A stretch of DNA of 60,898 bases from positions 1-60,898 of the forward strand of contig CAKVEP010000010.1 of the NCBI GenBank assembly GCA_934729465.1, in the 5' to 3' direction. A model generated the notes under the pieces. That model was not told the origin of the DNA. It was given only the letters and a program-made list of their open reading frames with translations, and ran no database searches. Position numbers and translations under genes: made by a program. The stretch comes from an uncultured Eubacteriales bacterium. Its GTDB lineage: Bacteria; Bacillota; Clostridia; Oscillospirales; Acutalibacteraceae. Below are positions 8,632 to 16,845 of the stretch, piece after piece. Each line of letters begins with the position of its first letter. The stretch's first letter is position 1.

Positions 8632-9870
8632 TTATTCTTCCGCTTCGTCGCCGGAATCTTCTTCGCCCGAGTCTTCTTCACCTGAGTCTTCTTCACCGGA
8701 ATCTTCCTCACCCGAGTCTTCTTCGCCTGAATCTTCCTCACCCGAGTCTTCTTCGCCAGAGTCTTCTTCACCTGAGTCTTCGTCGCCCGAGTCTTCTTCA
8801 CCTGAGTCTTCTTCACCTGAGCCCTCATCACCCGAGTCTTCTTCACCAGAATCTTCTTCGCCGGAATCTTCTTCACCTGAGCCCTCATCACCCGAGTCTT
8901 CTTCGCCTGAGTCTTCTTCGCCTGAATCTTCTTCACCTGAGCCCTCATCACCCGAGTCTTCTTCGCCTGAGTCTTCTTCGCCTGAATCTTCTTCACCTGA
9001 GCCCTCATCACCCGAGTCTTCTTCACCGGAATCTTCTTCACCAGAGTCTTCGTCGCCTGAATCTTCTTCACCGGAATATTCGTCGCCTGAATCTTCTTCA
9101 CCGGAATCTTCTTCACCTGAGTCTTCTTCACCGGAATCTTCATCGTCAGAGTCTTCGTCGTCAGAGTCTTCATCGTCGGAGTCTTCATCCTCTTCCTCTT
9201 CTTCCTCCTCTTCTTCCTCTTCTTCCTCTTCCTCCTCATCCTCTATGTCTTCTTCTTTTATCTTGGTTTCAAATACTATCTTTCTCTTCTTAACATCTTG
9301 AGAACTTCCAAGAATAATTGTTTCAACCCTCGGGTGCGGCTCTGTTACAACATTGGAGTCTATTGTTATCGGTCCTACCAAATAAAATACAGATAATTTA
9401 TATGCCTCTCCAAACATCGTCCAAACCTTCACCTTTTCTTCCATACTAAGTGGTAAAGAGCTTATCTGCATATTATCGAGAGTCTCACCGGCTGTTTGAG
9501 GAACGTATATTGCCGGAATTACCGGGTTATCTTGAAAAATTTGTATTATTCTTCCTATTATCTTAGCTTCGTCTAAAGCCTTAGACTCAAGGTCTGATTT
9601 ACTCGCAACCGAAATCATATAATACAACTCCCACGTTGACGGTGGATTTTTTAACATTCCATTTGGGAGTCTTATGGGTTCTCTTTGCGTTCCGTTACTA
9701 TTGTTTTCCCGGAGGTCGTAGGCATGTACTCCAACAACGTAGTTACCTCTTTCTTTAGGGTCACATAAACCTATTTGCTCCGCCTTACTAAGAGGTTCCG
9801 GGACTAATTTATCTCTTAGCATATTAATCATGGCTTTGCCTATGTCTGCCATTATAGTGTATTTACTCAA
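8632..9870 (-). CDS. DUF4255 (Pvc16-like) protein with giant acidic repeat tail
   Basis: 412 residues in two unlike parts. Residues 1-205 match the DUF4255/Pvc16_N pattern: an N-terminal helix with MINMLRD, then a Pro-rich beta domain with PPSTWELYYMISV and the final strand AYKLSVFYLVGPI. In eCIS particles this family caps the sheath-tube end (tail terminator). Residues about 213-412 are low-complexity: a run of Glu followed by about 36 copies of a five-residue D-S-G-(E/D)-E unit, with strong negative charge. Such a tail is not part of the known family. Translation starts at TTG 9870, 9 bp after GGAGG. An overlapping rightward ORF across the repeat is a shadow of the repeat code. Confidence 0.78.
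   Translation of the reverse strand: MSKYTIMADIGKAMINMLRDKLVPEPLSKAEQIGLCDPKERGNYVVGVHAYDLRENNSNGTQREPIRLPNGMLKNPPSTWELYYMISVASKSDLESKALDEAKIIGRIIQIFQDNPVIPAIYVPQTAGETLDNMQISSLPLSMEEKVKVWTMFGEAYKLSVFYLVGPITIDSNVVTEPHPRVETIILGSSQDVKKRKIVFETKIKEEDIEDEEEEEEEEEEEEEEEEDEDSDDEDSDDEDSDDEDSGEEDSGEEDSGEEDSGDEYSGEEDSGDEDSGEEDSGEEDSGDEGSGEEDSGEEDSGEEDSGDEGSGEEDSGEEDSGEEDSGDEGSGEEDSGEEDSGEEDSGDEGSGEEDSGEEDSGDEDSGEEDSGEEDSGEEDSGEEDSGEEDSGEEDSGEEDSGEEDSGDEAEE
8641..9230. repeat. Coding minisatellite, 15-bp units with 60-bp higher-order period
   Basis: The DNA coding for the acidic tail is built of 15-bp units (CTTCTTCACCTGAGT-like on the plus strand). Between 8821 and 9060 a 60-bp higher-order unit recurs almost perfectly four times, each beginning with GCCCTCATCACCCGAG. 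Such arrays expand and contract by slippage, so tail length probably varies between strains. Confidence 0.9.
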
Positions 9871-9892
9871 CGTTTCTCACCTCCACACATTC

Positions 9893-11065
9893 TTAATTAC
9901 CTTTATAAATATTATTTGGTGTTGCCTTTTTTCCTTCTTCAAGTTGATTTAAGTTTTTATACATTATTAATGTTTGATGCTCGCTAACATACCTGTATGA
10001 TATACCATAAACTTCGGCGAAAAATTCTGCCGGAATATAAATCTTTTCATTAACATTAAGTACTGGAACTACCATATTTTTAGGTGCGTCGTTAACGTAT
10101 GCCACATTCTTACCGGCTGTGATTTCAAGAATTATATCCGGAGATTGGATAACCATTGTAGCGTTGTTATACATATACTCAATACTTGCATCTATGTATT
10201 GATAAAGGTCATCAATAGATATTAAAATATGTCCGTCATACATTATCGGAGCATTTTTAAGATTAAACGCTCCATCATAAAACACCACCTGCTCTGGATA
10301 CACAAGCTCTGCTTTTTTGCCCATTTTAGAAAATTTTTCAGAACCTGTTACTAAATCGCTGTATTCAGAGTCCCCGTACTTTTGCTTTTCATACGATTTA
10401 AGCGCAGTAATTGCAACCGAATATGCTTCTTTTGCAACTGATAATCTGTCTCCTTCTATAAGGTCCTTTTCAAACGCATCATAGAGCATAAGCACATCTA
10501 ACAAGCAACGTTGTTGAAGAGTCATTGAGTCTATGTCGTTTAAATCCACAAGCCCTGAAATTTCTGCTACTACTTCATTGAGCTCTTTAAACTTTTCTTC
10601 TTTTAATGATTCTAGTACTCTCAATGTTTCATCTGAAATTGCTCCTTCCATGTCTTGTAGTACTGTTGTTACGGAAAGGGCAGTTTTTAATTCTTTGTCT
10701 ATTGAATCTACGTCTGAACTTTTCTTCTTTATTGCCTCTATCTGACTTGTTAAAGTATCTATCTGCTGCTGTAGTTCATACATACTTTTTGTTTTTTCTG
10801 CGTAGTCCTTCAAAGTGTCGTTACCCATTAATTCTGCTCTTTTTATAATGTCATCAAGCTTTTGTATAACGTTGTCTATATTGGTTGAAAGCTTAATGTC
10901 TTCCATTATCTTATCTATGTCGTCGCTTGTGAGCTTCGTTTCTGTTGACTGCTCCGTACTAGAACTTTCCACCGCACTTGCAAGTGAAACAACCGTCGTT
11001 GCTACGGATAGTCCTATAAGCGACCATATTACTGTGTTTTTTCCCATATCTTTTAAAAATTTCAT
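9893..11065 (-). CDS. Membrane-anchored protein with C-terminal stalk (copper-amine-oxidase-N-like) domain
   Basis: 390 residues. A single hydrophobic segment at about 11-32 acts as signal anchor or signal peptide. Residues 45-240 are helical and partly coiled-coil (DTLTSQIEAIKKKSSDVDSI-like heptads). Residues 250-370 form a stalk domain of the copper amine oxidase N-terminal type (VPVLNVNEKIYIPAEFFAEVYG), common on Firmicute cell-surface proteins. The ATG at 11065 is preferred since GAGG lies 8 bp upstream. It is the third gene of the leftward operon and is followed 22 bp later by the DUF4255 gene. The sequence suggests an envelope scaffold facing outside; linkage to the eCIS-like genes is by position only. 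Confidence 0.7.
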   Translation of the reverse strand: MKFLKDMGKNTVIWSLIGLSVATTVVSLASAVESSSTEQSTETKLTSDDIDKIMEDIKLSTNIDNVIQKLDDIIKRAELMGNDTLKDYAEKTKSMYELQQQIDTLTSQIEAIKKKSSDVDSIDKELKTALSVTTVLQDMEGAISDETLRVLESLKEEKFKELNEVVAEISGLVDLNDIDSMTLQQRCLLDVLMLYDAFEKDLIEGDRLSVAKEAYSVAITALKSYEKQKYGDSEYSDLVTGSEKFSKMGKKAELVYPEQVVFYDGAFNLKNAPIMYDGHILISIDDLYQYIDASIEYMYNNATMVIQSPDIILEITAGKNVAYVNDAPKNMVVPVLNVNEKIYIPAEFFAEVYGISYRYVSEHQTLIMYKNLNQLEEGKKATPNNIYKGN

Positions 11066-11099
11066 TAAGTCCACCTCTTTCTGATAAAATCTCTTTTTA

Positions 11100-12602
11100 T
11101 TACATTGTGCATATTTCTATACATTTTAATTCTGTACGTCCTTCGTTAAAGTAAAAACGAATAAAGTAATTGTCGAGTATATATTTGTCACTCGGAACTT
11201 TTTCTTTACTGTTAATGGTTATTTTTAAATGTTGGAAAATAGTTGTGTAGTAATCCGGACACTTGTAATTTATAGATGAATACGGGTCTCCCATTACAGC
11301 TCTTCTGTCCACTGCTTTACTCTTAGCTCCCAGACCCATAAAGTCTTTTTCTGTTCCAAGCATGAATTTTTCACACACATATTCCCCTTTAGATGAATCT
11401 ATCTTAAACACTACCGACGCATTTTGAGCCTCATAAGTTAAAATAAGCTTGTTGTCTTTTTCTTCGCGTAATGTTTCAGGTCCAAACCCTTCTGTCACGT
11501 CGTCGACGCTTTTTCCTAGATATTTTATGTAGTCTATACCATCAGACCTAAATGTTCCTTCGAATTGTTTTGAACCAAGCTTATCGTAAGACGTTCCGGT
11601 GCCCTGTTTTTTACCAGATGAAAACTGTCCTTCATATACAACTATATTAGTATCCTTATCGTAGAGCTTTCCTTTACCGTCATATTTTCCTTCTTTAAAA
11701 TCTCCGGTATAAACGAGTGCTCCTGTGTCTTCGTCGTATAAGTCTCCGGTTCCGCTGTACTTGCCTTTTTCAAAGTTTCCTGAATAAATTAGGTTTCCGT
11801 CTTTATACAGTTTTCCGTTACCTCCATACTCTCCTCCGGAAAATTTTCCTTCATATAAAATTGTTGTTCCGTCTTCGTCATACACCACTCCGGAACCTTC
11901 TCTTTTATCGTTAAGAAATTCTCCATAATACGTTTTGTATGAATTCCCGGGGTTATACTCTACCCCTTTACCTGAGCGTTGTCCAACGGAAAAATTACCA
12001 ACATATATAACTTTTCCGTTGTCGTTATACTGCTTGCCCTCTCCTTCAAACTTGTTGTTTGAAAATGCACCTTCGTAAATCAACACTCCTTTATTGTTAT
12101 ATAGCTTGCCTTGACCGCTATATTTACCCTTTTCAAAGTTTCCCTCGTATAACAAGTTACCTTTTGAATCATATTGTACTCCTTGTCCGGAAGGCATTCC
12201 TGAATCCATCTTTCCTTCATACACCAACACTCCAACCGCATCATAAACTTTAGCTTTTCCTGAAAACGTTGAGTACTTTGCGCTGGTTAAGTTTATTCTT
12301 GAAGTCCAAATACGTCCGTCCGCCCACGGATACGCAACTGTCACAAGGAAATATCCCACTGCTACCAAAACCATTATTGACAGTATCGCAAGCTTTTTAG
12401 ATATGTAGATACCCATTACTTTAAAGTAATCCTTTTTATCCCGGGGACTTCTCATATACTGGCTTACAAATTGACTTAGTTTGGCTTGTACCTTCTGAAC
12501 TATCGTTGTTGATATCGTTGTTATTTTTGATAATTTACTCTGAAACGATACCATTGTTCCTTTTATCAAACTTAAAACCTGATTAAAAATTTCTTGTATC
12601 AT
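11100..12602 (-). CDS. Membrane protein with about eleven MORN repeats
   Basis: 500 residues. The amphipathic N-terminus (1-60) is followed by one membrane span at about 69-91. Residues 115-350 are a continuous array of about 11 MORN repeats (YEGNF-KGKYSGQGKLY-type, 20-24 residues each). A unique C-terminal domain of about 150 residues contains FGPETLREE. MORN arrays form elongated beta-hairpin rods that bind lipids or proteins. Whether the array is outside or inside the cell depends on the orientation of the single span; basic residues before it (RDKKDY, SKK) suggest an internal N-terminus and an external MORN rod. A strong SD (GGAGGTGAT) sets the start. It is the second gene of the operon. 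Confidence 0.8.
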   Translation of the reverse strand: MIQEIFNQVLSLIKGTMVSFQSKLSKITTISTTIVQKVQAKLSQFVSQYMRSPRDKKDYFKVMGIYISKKLAILSIMVLVAVGYFLVTVAYPWADGRIWTSRINLTSAKYSTFSGKAKVYDAVGVLVYEGKMDSGMPSGQGVQYDSKGNLLYEGNFEKGKYSGQGKLYNNKGVLIYEGAFSNNKFEGEGKQYNDNGKVIYVGNFSVGQRSGKGVEYNPGNSYKTYYGEFLNDKREGSGVVYDEDGTTILYEGKFSGGEYGGNGKLYKDGNLIYSGNFEKGKYSGTGDLYDEDTGALVYTGDFKEGKYDGKGKLYDKDTNIVVYEGQFSSGKKQGTGTSYDKLGSKQFEGTFRSDGIDYIKYLGKSVDDVTEGFGPETLREEKDNKLILTYEAQNASVVFKIDSSKGEYVCEKFMLGTEKDFMGLGAKSKAVDRRAVMGDPYSSINYKCPDYYTTIFQHLKITINSKEKVPSDKYILDNYFIRFYFNEGRTELKCIEICTM

Positions 12603-12633
12603 AAAATATCACCTCCAAACTTACTTACATATA

Positions 12634-15495
12634 TTAATCAAAAAGATTGCCTGTCCATTTTCTTTTGTCATATTCATCGTTCTCTTTCCTATTTATCTGC
12701 TTATCGCACATATCTAAATACTGCAGAGTAACATAATCTTTCTCGTTTATCCTTGCAATGCTGGCAAACAATTTTCTTGCTTCCTCAAAATCCGCCAACA
12801 CATATAGATTAACTGCTTTTTCAAACATATCTTTTGTTTTAACATATAAATCTTTCTTATAAGAATTTGACGAATCAATAATTTCATATAATTCAACTGA
12901 ACCGTCACCCGACACATTACTTATCTTTCCTATAAACCTGAAATTACCTTTACTTTTACCATTTAGCTTTTCTATAACTTGCTTGGTTGCGACGTGGTTA
13001 ACGTGCATATTTTTCAGCTTACTGTCTATATGACTGTCTATATTGAACATCTGAAGCAGCTCTTCTGAAACTACCATTACTCCTCTTCTTTTATCGTTTC
13101 CTGATATTCCAACAAGTACTTCTCCCGTACCAAGAATAATATTCATGTTATCCCTTACTTTTTCATCTATGAACACTTCTTTAAACTGTAAAGAAGCGTT
13201 GAAAGCATCTTGTGCGCTTTCCGGGAAAAGTATCATAGCATTTATTCCGTCGAAGTATTGTATTATACCGTTGTTGTCTTCAACTACCTTAAATATTGAT
13301 TCATAGCTGTCGCTCATCAAATCGAAAAGCTCTTTTTCGTTTTTGAAATCGTATGCACCCTTGCACGACAAATTAAACACAACATAAAGCATATTCATAT
13401 CCATTGTTTTGTTATCTCGTAATTTTACATCCGTAATTTTAGACTTGTCTATAAGTTTGAACATTTCTTTCGGAACGAATTTAATATATTCCTCATTAAG
13501 CCTAACAAGGTTTGAAGTATACATAGCCATTTTCTCTGCCAATAAATTAAACGATGCTGCAATGTCTGCTAGTTCGTCTTTTGACGGCACGACTATTCTT
13601 GTTTCCCAATCTCCCTTATTTATACGGTTTATTCCATTTTCGATTTTCTTAAGAGGTCTTAAACAAACTATTATCACGAAACACATATAAGCTATGACCA
13701 AAAACGTTACTATAATTATAACAGCCATAGAATGACCAAGTATGCTCCATATAGCTTGAGTACGGTGAATCTGCTCGTCCATAAAGTTTCCAACAAATCC
13801 AACTGCATCGCCGTTTGAATTTCTTATTGCAACAAACGATGCGTCTATATTTCCGTGAACATCATTAAAGGTTGCTCTTACAGCTCCTGTGTTTTTATTT
13901 GAGCTAAATTCATTCCACACTTCATAAAGTTTTGCACTTTCTTCCTTCTCCAAAACATACTCAATAGCAACCGCTCCGTTAACAACCATGTCTGGGTCTG
14001 TGTATTTTAGCTCGTTGTATGAAGTTGAGGTGTCTGCATATTTACTATTTATAGTTGAATAAAGCTTTCCAGACTTTGCGGTGTAAGTAATAATATAATC
14101 ACTTCTGTCCCCAACCTTTGAGGCGAGGTCTGAATAACCTTTCCTTATGTCGTTTTTAAGACTGTTATAAGATGATGTCATGTAATCAGACACATGGTTA
14201 ATTTCTTGGAATTTGTCTCCGTCTATGTGGTCAACAACTACCTTAGCTCCGATATCTTGGTCGTTAAGCAAAACCGAGGTGTAATCTGAAACTGCGTCCC
14301 CTGTTATTATGTAGACAAGCATTCCCATAGAAATTATATATATAGGGAAAAACATACTCGTAATTCTAACTGCAAGAGGTATTCGCTTTATTCCTCTTTT
14401 AAATAATATGTATATTCCTATCGCCGCAGCGCCAACAACTCCCGCCACTGCCAACATTATTAAAAATCCCCACGGGAAAAACGAACTTCTTATATTTGAA
14501 ATCAACATACTGTTAGAACCAAATCTCACGTGATAAGGATTTTCAAAATTTTTAGATACTGCATAATAGTCGCCGTCGGATAAGACTTTTATACTTCTAA
14601 CGTCTTCCACGGTTATACCGCTTTCATTAATAACATTGTCAAAAGTATATACAACTGTTGGAACTAAACTTTTTGTGTTAACCTTGTAAAACTTTCCGCT
14701 CAGCGCATCCGAAAAATACAAATTATCTGCTGAATCCACGCTAAGTCCAACAAGCGATACCGCATCCGACGACACAAGGTTCGTATAATTTAAGAATTTT
14801 CCTTGGTTGTCCATAGCGAAAAATTCCCCGTTTTTAGTTGTATATACTACCCTATCGTTTGACAACACAGCTATATCATTTACCCACTGCGTTGTTTCAT
14901 CATGTTGCTCGGTAGACGGCTCTATAGTAAATGATTCTATCGTTTTCGGACTTTCATCTACTAAAGGATTTATTGTTGCAACGCTGTATGAATATTTTTG
15001 ACATGTAACAATAGTAATCATTTGGTCAACAACCTGAAGTTTACGTATGTATGAAACGCTTGGCGGATTGGCGTCATCTTTGAAGTCTTTTGACGCAACC
15101 TCCTTAACATAAGCTCCCTTGGAATCAAACATTAAAACCGATTCTTTTTTTATCGGGTAAAAATCTTCTTTCCCAACTATCGCTTGAAGGTCTCTCTCCT
15201 CCTTTATTAGATAAATGTTCCCTTTCGAATCTACTTCTAAATCTCTGTAAGTAACGCCTGTGGACTCTGTTGATTTATCTAAATTTTTTTGATACACTAC
15301 TCTGCCATTGTTGGATATTTTCGATATTTTGTATTTATCATTCCTCTCGTCTACCCCAAGCACATAAACATTGCCAAGTGGGTCCATATCTGAACTTAAG
15401 AACGTCCCCGTGTTGGGCTTATACACAAAAAATTCTACAATATACCCCATTATAAGACTCATTAAAACTAACGATATGATTTTCCAGTTTTTCAT
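12634..15495 (-). CDS. Four-span sensor-like protein: beta-propeller, extracytoplasmic domain, HAMP, degenerate cyclase
   Basis: 953 residues, first gene of the leftward operon. Order: TM1 (4-25); NHL/propeller-like repeats (35-330, with PLGNVYVLGVD, KGNIYLI and DNLYFSD blades); TM2 (341-365); TM3 (377-398); a 190-residue extracytoplasmic domain; TM4 (589-612); HAMP linker (607-662); a class III nucleotide-cyclase-like domain (700-872); and a TPR-like tail. The usual first metal-binding Asp (F-x-D-I/L-G-F) is replaced by FNLSC, so catalysis is doubtful and a regulatory or binding role is likelier. The ATG at 15495 is chosen for its SD GGAGGAGC; an in-frame start 16 codons upstream lacks one. 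It probably senses an external state and signals inside. Confidence 0.75.
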   Translation of the reverse strand: MKNWKIISLVLMSLIMGYIVEFFVYKPNTGTFLSSDMDPLGNVYVLGVDERNDKYKISKISNNGRVVYQKNLDKSTESTGVTYRDLEVDSKGNIYLIKEERDLQAIVGKEDFYPIKKESVLMFDSKGAYVKEVASKDFKDDANPPSVSYIRKLQVVDQMITIVTCQKYSYSVATINPLVDESPKTIESFTIEPSTEQHDETTQWVNDIAVLSNDRVVYTTKNGEFFAMDNQGKFLNYTNLVSSDAVSLVGLSVDSADNLYFSDALSGKFYKVNTKSLVPTVVYTFDNVINESGITVEDVRSIKVLSDGDYYAVSKNFENPYHVRFGSNSMLISNIRSSFFPWGFLIMLAVAGVVGAAAIGIYILFKRGIKRIPLAVRITSMFFPIYIISMGMLVYIITGDAVSDYTSVLLNDQDIGAKVVVDHIDGDKFQEINHVSDYMTSSYNSLKNDIRKGYSDLASKVGDRSDYIITYTAKSGKLYSTINSKYADTSTSYNELKYTDPDMVVNGAVAIEYVLEKEESAKLYEVWNEFSSNKNTGAVRATFNDVHGNIDASFVAIRNSNGDAVGFVGNFMDEQIHRTQAIWSILGHSMAVIIIVTFLVIAYMCFVIIVCLRPLKKIENGINRINKGDWETRIVVPSKDELADIAASFNLLAEKMAMYTSNLVRLNEEYIKFVPKEMFKLIDKSKITDVKLRDNKTMDMNMLYVVFNLSCKGAYDFKNEKELFDLMSDSYESIFKVVEDNNGIIQYFDGINAMILFPESAQDAFNASLQFKEVFIDEKVRDNMNIILGTGEVLVGISGNDKRRGVMVVSEELLQMFNIDSHIDSKLKNMHVNHVATKQVIEKLNGKSKGNFRFIGKISNVSGDGSVELYEIIDSSNSYKKDLYVKTKDMFEKAVNLYVLADFEEARKLFASIARINEKDYVTLQYLDMCDKQINRKENDEYDKRKWTGNLFD

Positions 15496-15575
15496 ATTGC
15501 TCCTCCTTAACCAAAATTTTTCATGATTTTCACACATATACATCTTTACTATTTTAACTTATCGCTTTATAATAT

Positions 15576-15604
15576 AGTATATTAGTATAAAAGCTGATAG
15601 TCAA
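15576..15604 (-). promoter_or_regulatory. Promoter of the leftward eCIS-like operon
   Basis: Minus-strand TTGACT (15599-15604), 17 bp, TATACT (15576-15581). It lies in the 161-bp divergent spacer and should drive the genes from 15495 down to at least 7417. Confidence 0.75.
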
Positions 15605-15656
15605 TAGATAAAAAATTGTCTTAGTTTTAAATTTTAGAATAGGATGTGAAATAATT

Positions 15657-16805
15657 ATGTTAGAACACAAAAATTCGGCTGATTACGTCAATATCGGCAC
15701 ACTCTTCTCAGACGAGCAAATAAGCGTATCCATCGCATTTCAGGGGGAAAATACACTAGAAAATCAATTCATTGTTAATCGTTTTCCTAACAATAAACAT
15801 AACAATTATTTGTTTGAAAAAATTTTTTCCTATTACTCCAAAGATTCCCGAACTAAAGATTTTTGTAACTTTTTCACATTTGAAGACTCCTTCTTTTGCG
15901 TGTTCAAATACACTAAATGTGAAAATATTAAAATAAAATATAATAAACAATTATGCGTATCTTATTTCGAGGAACGTTGCAATATCTTGGAAAGAATTCT
16001 TATGAAGATAGAAAGTTTGTCTGATTTCCCCCTAGACGCACTCGTCTCAGTTACACGCCCTGAAAATATTTGCGTAGACCACAATAAAAACATACACTTT
16101 GTTTATAATCTTAAAGATATTTTTAAAAATAAAAACTGTACAATCTCTGACCTATACAACAACATTCACGACATCATTTATATTATGCTCGAAAAGGAAG
16201 CTGAAGCTAAATATAACAAGGCTCTGCATATCGTACTTGATAAATGTAAAAATAACACCTACACTTCTCTTCCTCAACTAATCGTTGAGCTAAAACAAGC
16301 TGAAAGGATTTCTCAAAACAGTACTTGGTTTTCATATATAAAATCTCAAATAGCTATCCATCAGCCACAAATCGCAAAATACTCAAAAAACGGTATTATG
16401 GCTTTAATTGCCGCATCTTTAGTATACATAGCATACAACACCATAACAAAAAACACCGGTATATCTCTAACTTCTCCTGCGGTGTCTATCGGCGAGGTTA
16501 CGTATAACGGTGATAGTACTGATGAATCTGAAAAAAACATTAGTACTTCTTCTGAAAGTACTGTAATAAAAGCTAACGGCGTGTCTGATATAAAATTGTC
16601 TGAAGGGCTCGACCTTGATTATGAAGATTACATAGTTCAAAATAACGACACCGTTGAATCCATCGCATCTGAATATTATCAAGATGCTTCTTACACAAAT
16701 GCCGTAGCAACCTTCAACGGTATCGACAAAGACAAAAATCTTACTGCCGGAGAAATTCTTAAACTCCCCAACAGAACCGCTATAGCTTTATATTTATCTA
16801 ATTAA
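15657..16805 (+). CDS. Pseudokinase-like, single-span protein with extracytoplasmic LysM domain
   Basis: 382 residues, divergent from the operon. Residues 1-225 look like a protein-kinase-like fold lacking catalysis: the segment RPENICVDHNKNIHFVYNLK (about 134-153) aligns with the catalytic-loop to DFG stretch of Ser/Thr kinases, but the HRD Asp and DFG Asp are not in place. A membrane span follows at 245-262. A Ser/Thr-rich linker leads to a C-terminal LysM (about 325-371, YIVQNNDTVESIASEYY...LTAGEILKLP), which should bind peptidoglycan outside. The layout recalls EssB-type pseudokinase membrane subunits of secretion systems, with LysM added. Start: ATG at 15657 after AGGATG. A strong terminator follows. 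Confidence 0.65.
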   Translation: MLEHKNSADYVNIGTLFSDEQISVSIAFQGENTLENQFIVNRFPNNKHNNYLFEKIFSYYSKDSRTKDFCNFFTFEDSFFCVFKYTKCENIKIKYNKQLCVSYFEERCNILERILMKIESLSDFPLDALVSVTRPENICVDHNKNIHFVYNLKDIFKNKNCTISDLYNNIHDIIYIMLEKEAEAKYNKALHIVLDKCKNNTYTSLPQLIVELKQAERISQNSTWFSYIKSQIAIHQPQIAKYSKNGIMALIAASLVYIAYNTITKNTGISLTSPAVSIGEVTYNGDSTDESEKNISTSSESTVIKANGVSDIKLSEGLDLDYEDYIVQNNDTVESIASEYYQDASYTNAVATFNGIDKDKNLTAGEILKLPNRTAIALYLSN

Positions 16806-16812
16806 AAAAATT

Positions 16813-16843
16813 TCCGTTGATAAATTAATATCAACGGATTTTT
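16813..16843. terminator. Shared convergent terminator
   Basis: A 10-bp perfect stem TCCGTTGATA/TATCAACGGA (16813-16822 with 16829-16838) is followed by a T-run on the plus strand and preceded by an A-run. It separates the LysM gene from convergent aspS. Confidence 0.85.
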
Positions 16844-16845
16844 TA

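Noticed and set aside
8641..9230. CRISPR-like array
   Set aside because: Units are contiguous 15-bp coding repeats without unique spacers.
8568..9293. A 241-codon rightward ORF and a 208-codon leftward ORF across the acidic-repeat region
   Set aside because: They are shadow frames of the 15-bp coding repeat, with low-complexity Leu/His/Ser or Lys/Thr products and no SD. The DUF4255 frame explains the region.
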